From contig CALXCO010000005.1 in NCBI GenBank assembly GCA_944386805.1, positions 1 to 64,000 on the forward strand: a DNA stretch of 64,000 nt. Reading direction: 5' to 3'. A program made the translations under genes and the position numbers. How positions within the stretch are numbered: position 1 is the first letter of the stretch; every line of letters begins with the position of its first letter. The DNA is from an uncultured Clostridia bacterium (GTDB taxonomy: Bacteria > Bacillota > Clostridia > Oscillospirales > Ruminococcaceae). Shown one piece after another: positions 60,502 to 64,000 of the stretch. The notes beneath the pieces are model-generated. The model was given only the letters and a program-made list of their open reading frames with translations. It was not told where the DNA came from and did no database searches.

Positions 60502-60524
60502 CCCGGCAGAATCACACTGCCGGG
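60502..60524 (-). other. Intercistronic hairpin before the binding-protein gene
   Basis: An 8-bp stem CCCGGCAG / CTGCCGGG (60502-60509, 60517-60524) lies between permease and binding-protein genes without a T-tract in the direction of transcription. It may protect the downstream mRNA. Confidence 0.55.
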
Positions 60525-60550
60525 TATTTTTGTACAAACTTCTATACAGA

Positions 60551-61438
60551 TCAGGCTTTGATGGCACCGATCATAATGCCTTTGGTAAAGTACTTCTGCA
60601 GGAAGGGATAGACGCACATGACCGGAATCATCGTCGCCATAACCGCTGCCATCTTGATTGCGTCGGTAAAGTTCTTTTCACCGACATCTACCATGGTCGA
60701 AGCAGTGTCTACAACCTGAGAATCCATAACAATCGAACGGAGTACCTGCTGGAGAGACTGCCAGTCGTTGGAGCGAAGGAAGATCATCGACATAAAGTAT
60801 TCGTTCCACAGCTGAACAGCGACGAACAGGACGACAGTTGCCAAAATCGGTTTGGAAAGCGGAAGGACAATTCGGAACAAAATGGTCCATTCATCCGCGC
60901 CGTCAAGGTTTGCCGACTCCATCAGTGCCTCTGGCAGAGAGCAGAAATAGTTATAAATCAAAATCATGTTAAAGGTGTTCATGCCCTGCGCGAAGATAAT
61001 CGACCAGATGGTGTTGGTCAGGTTAAAGCTCTTCATGACCAGGTACAGCGGAACGATACCGCCGTTAAAGATCATTGTAAACAGGATCAGCATGAAAATC
61101 AGGTGACGTCCCATCCAGCCTTTCCGGCACAGCGCATAGGCAAGCGTTGAGCAGAGCAGCAGGTTCAGCGGCAGACCGACCAGCAGATAGCAAAGGGTGG
61201 TCTTATAGCCGACCAGAATACGGTTGTCCTTGAACAGTTCCTGATAGGCAGCCAGCGTCGGTTCCTTCGGCCAGATGACCCAGGTTGACTGCATATATTC
61301 TTTATAGGAAGTAAAAGAAATTGCGATAACATTGAAGAACGGAATCAGAATGCACAGCATTCCCAGCGTCAGGATAATAATCAGGATCCAGTCCATCAGT
61401 TCAAATTTATCTTTTTTATAATGTGCTTTCGAAGCCAT
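60551..61438 (-). CDS. CUT1 ABC transporter permease (LplC/YtcP type)
   Basis: This 295-aa permease has six membrane segments and the EAA loop EALMESANLDGADEWTILFRIVLPLSKP. The N-terminal motif FNVIAISFTSYKEYM and the C-terminus PFLQKYFTKGIMIGAIKA are characteristic of the LplC/YtcP group. The ribosome site is AAAGGAG. It lies 39 bases after the LplB-type gene. Confidence 0.93.
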   Translation of the reverse strand: MASKAHYKKDKFELMDWILIIILTLGMLCILIPFFNVIAISFTSYKEYMQSTWVIWPKEPTLAAYQELFKDNRILVGYKTTLCYLLVGLPLNLLLCSTLAYALCRKGWMGRHLIFMLILFTMIFNGGIVPLYLVMKSFNLTNTIWSIIFAQGMNTFNMILIYNYFCSLPEALMESANLDGADEWTILFRIVLPLSKPILATVVLFVAVQLWNEYFMSMIFLRSNDWQSLQQVLRSIVMDSQVVDTASTMVDVGEKNFTDAIKMAAVMATMIPVMCVYPFLQKYFTKGIMIGAIKA

Positions 61439-61477
61439 ACTGCAGATACTCCTTTCTCTTGGCTGTCAACTCTCTGC

Positions 61478-62440
61478 TTAACCAAACAGTCCCGTGCCGC
61501 CCATCATCTTGGAGCCTTTGTTTGCAATGACCAGCAGCGTCATGTTGATGATCGAACGGAAAAGCGAAACGGCCGTCGAGAAACCAAAGTCGGTGGATGC
61601 GGTAAAGGTAATGCGGTAGATGTACATATCCAGCACTTCGGCGACATTCTTTGTCGCAGCATTGCTCAGGTTGAAGATCTGGTCGAAGCCGGCGGTCATC
61701 AGGTTGCCGGTCGTCATAATAAACAGAACCGAAATGGTGGGAAGGATGTTCGGCAGGGTTACACTCCAGATTCTCTGCCAGCGGGTCGCGCCGTCAATTT
61801 CAGCTGCCTCGTACTGGTCCTGATCGATACCGGAGATTGCGGACAGGTAGATGATCGAAGAATAACCGGCTGATTTCCAGATATCGGTGATATACAGCAT
61901 CGGCTGGAAGATCTTTTCACTTCCAAGGAAGTTGATGGTCGGGATACCGGCTGCCGACAGTGCACTGTTGACTAGGCCGTCGATTGAAAGGAGATTGGTC
62001 ATAATCGAAGCGACGACAACCCACGACAGGAAGTGGGGGAAGGTAAAGACCGTCTGCATAACCTTTTTGTACCGTCCGACGCGCAGTTCGTTGAGCATCA
62101 GCGCGACCAGAATCGGTGCCGGGAAGTTGATGACCAGACGTCCGACGTTGATCAGCAGGGTGCGTCCAACCGATCTCCAAAAGTACATGTCACGGAAAAC
62201 AGCTTCAAAGTTTTGGAACCCACACCAGGGACTTCCCCAGATACCGATCTTGGCCTTGTAGGTTTTGAATGCAAGCTGCAAGCCTGCCATCGGGTAGTAA
62301 GCAAACAGCAGGTACCAGACCAGTGCGGGAATCAGCAGAAGATAGATCTGCCAGTACTTTTTAAAGTTAATGGCCAGCTTCTGCATTCCTGTCGCATGTG
62401 CGGCAGTTACGGTTTTCTTTTCTTTCGCCAAAGACGTCAA
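61478..62440 (-). CDS. CUT1 ABC transporter permease (LplB type)
   Basis: This 320-aa permease has six membrane segments. It has the LplB-type features FAYYPMAGLQLAFKTYKAK and the EAA loop YEAAEIDGATRWQRIWSVTLPNILP. The start is taken as TTG at 62440 because GGAGG lies about 10 bases upstream; a GTG nine bases earlier almost touches the ribosome site. It is the first gene of the importer cluster and diverges from the histidine kinase gene. Confidence 0.88.
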   Translation of the reverse strand: MTSLAKEKKTVTAAHATGMQKLAINFKKYWQIYLLLIPALVWYLLFAYYPMAGLQLAFKTYKAKIGIWGSPWCGFQNFEAVFRDMYFWRSVGRTLLINVGRLVINFPAPILVALMLNELRVGRYKKVMQTVFTFPHFLSWVVVASIMTNLLSIDGLVNSALSAAGIPTINFLGSEKIFQPMLYITDIWKSAGYSSIIYLSAISGIDQDQYEAAEIDGATRWQRIWSVTLPNILPTISVLFIMTTGNLMTAGFDQIFNLSNAATKNVAEVLDMYIYRITFTASTDFGFSTAVSLFRSIINMTLLVIANKGSKMMGGTGLFG

Positions 62441-62503
62441 GATGATCACTCCTCCAAAATGTTCACAAATAATTTTTTTAATCTGCCTGTGTTTTTCCTG
62501 TTG

Positions 62504-62518
62504 CTATTATGATAATAG
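62504..62518. promoter_or_regulatory. Palindrome in the divergent control region
   Basis: CTATTAT-g-ATAATAG is a 7+1+7 palindrome about 65-80 bases from the permease start. It is AT-rich and could be a response-regulator or repressor site, or overlap a minus-strand -10. The rest of 62441-62715 shows only AT-rich sequence with no consensus promoter. Confidence 0.4.
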
Positions 62519-62715
62519 ATTTTGAACAGAATAGAAAGAGAGAATCTTCGGAAGTTCTCGGACAATATTCGGATACTGTTCTGCGAAATATTGCGCATAA
62601 TATCTGAGACGTGATAGAATATTTTAGGCTAAAAGGAAAATAATATTGTTTTTCTGTGAACATATATTTTATATTTTACCTGACTGTTTACCGGCTCCGA
62701 AAAGAGGAAAAACCA

Positions 62716-64000
62716 TGATTAAAACATTTATTAAAAATTTTACAGAAAAATTGCTCCGTCCGTTTGCAAAAAGACTCTTTCGGATTAAATCTCTGCAAAA
62801 TGGGCTGATGCTGTCGATGGGGATACTGCTCGTCACACTGGCAGCTGTTTTCGGCTACTTTTTCTTTGGAATCCTGCCCCAGACACAGCGGCAGGCAGAA
62901 TCCAGCTTTTCACAATATGCCATTGTCTCCACCCAGCAGGTAGAAAACCTGCTGAATTCCTCCCAGGAAGCGGCACAGAACGCCGCCTATTCAAATGTGA
63001 CCCAAAAATATCTGCTTTCCGATATTCCGGGCGTCGTCATCGAATCCAAAGCCGCTGTCCTGGATATGTTCAGTTATATCAGTGTCTACGGGTCGGGATT
63101 TCAGGATATCGTCTTTTTTTCCGACCGTAATCGGAAGTTTTCTATCACCAACCAGTATACCGATCTGGTGGAAGAAGCGATTAACCTGTCCGGTATCGGC
63201 AGTGACCATCACTTCCAGAAAGCATTTTATTCTTCGGTCATGTACTATAAAGAGGAAAAATATCTGATCTACTTTTTCCCGGTATACGGCATTATTGACG
63301 GGTACCGGTACGACTATAATCCGATTATCGGCGCCGTAATCTACAATATGGAGGACCTTCTCGATGAGATGATCGGCCTGCAATACCAAAACAGCGCCGC
63401 CGTCTTTATGAGCGACGACAGTATCCTCTACAGCAGCCGCACACTGACCCAACAGGAAATCATCTCCCTGAGGGAGATGCAAAATGAAGACCACGAAATC
63501 ATCACCGATGACTGCCGTTATCTCGTCGAAAATATCCAGCTGTCGGTCCCGGACTGGCGGCTGATTCTGATAGCGCCGGAAAAGTCACTCTTCACCGGTA
63601 TCCCGGAAGCACGTTATCTGCTGGTCTGGCTGATGGTTGGGGCAATGGCTCTGGCAGGTCTGGTGATTGTCGGCATTCTGTGGTCGGTACGCCGTTCGAT
63701 CATGCGGATGACCGCTGAAATACGGCTGGCCGGCCGTGACGGCATCAAGGTCAGTACACCCCAGATTGCCGAGCTGTCCCCTGTCTCGGATGCGCTTAAT
63801 CTGACGATGGAAGACCTCCGTCAGGCCACCGAACGGGAGCAGCAGTATGCACACGCCGAATATGAAGCCCGGCTTTCCCAGATTAAAACCGAAATGCTCG
63901 CCTACCGCAGCCAGATTAACCCGCATTTTCTGTTCAATACCCTTGAAACGGTCCGTTCTCTCGCCCATCGCTATGGTGCACAGCCGGTCGAACAGCTGGT
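62716..64000 (+). CDS. YesM-type sensor histidine kinase (partial, cut by window end)
   Basis: The visible 428 residues have a transmembrane helix (about 34-56), an outer Cache-like sensor region (about 60-290) and a second helix (about 300-325). A HAMP-like segment and the start of the His kinase domain follow, with the phospho-acceptor in SQINPHFLFNTLE. The start follows AGAGGAA. YesM kinases with AraC-type YesN regulators control CUT1 sugar importers, so this one probably controls the divergent lplB-lplC-lplA-fusion cluster. The catalytic domain and any response regulator lie beyond the window. Confidence 0.9.

Overview
The window looks like chromosomal DNA of an anaerobic Gram-positive Clostridia member, most likely Oscillospiraceae or a close relative. 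The grounds are consensus sigma-A promoters with 16-18 bp spacers, AGGAGG-type ribosome binding sites, lipobox lipoproteins, a long-form HPF, CUT1 sugar transporters with a YesM-type sensor, secreted wall-binding-repeat proteins and a moderate GC content judged by eye. The genus cannot be fixed from the sequence. No phage, transposon, integrase, CRISPR array or rRNA gene was seen.

Layout. 0.1-5.1 kb: a DUF4363/DUF421 membrane pair, an M32 carboxypeptidase and a GH42 beta-galactosidase. 5.2-11.7 kb: a lipoprotein, a TetR regulator whose operator matches two copies in the GH42 promoter, a small Cys-rich protein, an S9 peptidase, a cation/proton antiporter behind a fluoride riboswitch, and an aldo/keto reductase. 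11.9-24.8 kb: an oligopeptide ABC importer operon ending in a MalY-type C-S lyase, then on the other strand a GntR regulator, the TldE/TldD protease pair, and a GGDEF protein with an ATC (thiazoline) hydrolase. The importer and tldDE promoters share a palindrome. 24.8-30.4 kb: three tRNAs (Val-CAC, Val-GAC, Pro-GGG), a lipoprotein, RidA, a THUMP RNA methyltransferase, HPF, a DUF2798 membrane protein with an attenuator-like leader, and one unknown gene.

30.9-37.6 kb: a Ugp-like CUT1 transporter operon with a cytoplasmic ENPP-type phosphodiesterase and a HAD phosphatase, suggesting uptake and cleavage of a phosphodiester. 37.7-44.2 kb: an ECF sigma factor with its membrane anti-sigma, a second sigma-like gene, and two secreted proteins built of about 107-residue repeats. 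Both repeat-protein genes, and the lipoprotein gene at 25-26 kb, have an ECF-type promoter of identical geometry. 44.4-50.8 kb: YqeC, FtsH with a small partner, a second TetR, and an operon of a zinc-ribbon/leucine-rich-repeat membrane protein, an XRE regulator and a Ser/Thr kinase-like protein.

51.1-56.3 kb: a six-gene operon (ZIP transporter, 56-aa membrane peptide, two ABC half-transporters, YgbA, YbaN) behind two DtxR/MntR-like palindromes. 56.3-64 kb: an Lpl/Ytc-type CUT1 importer whose last gene is an unusual metallo-beta-lactamase / alpha-beta esterase / metallo-beta-lactamase fusion, with a divergent YesM-type histidine kinase cut by the window end.
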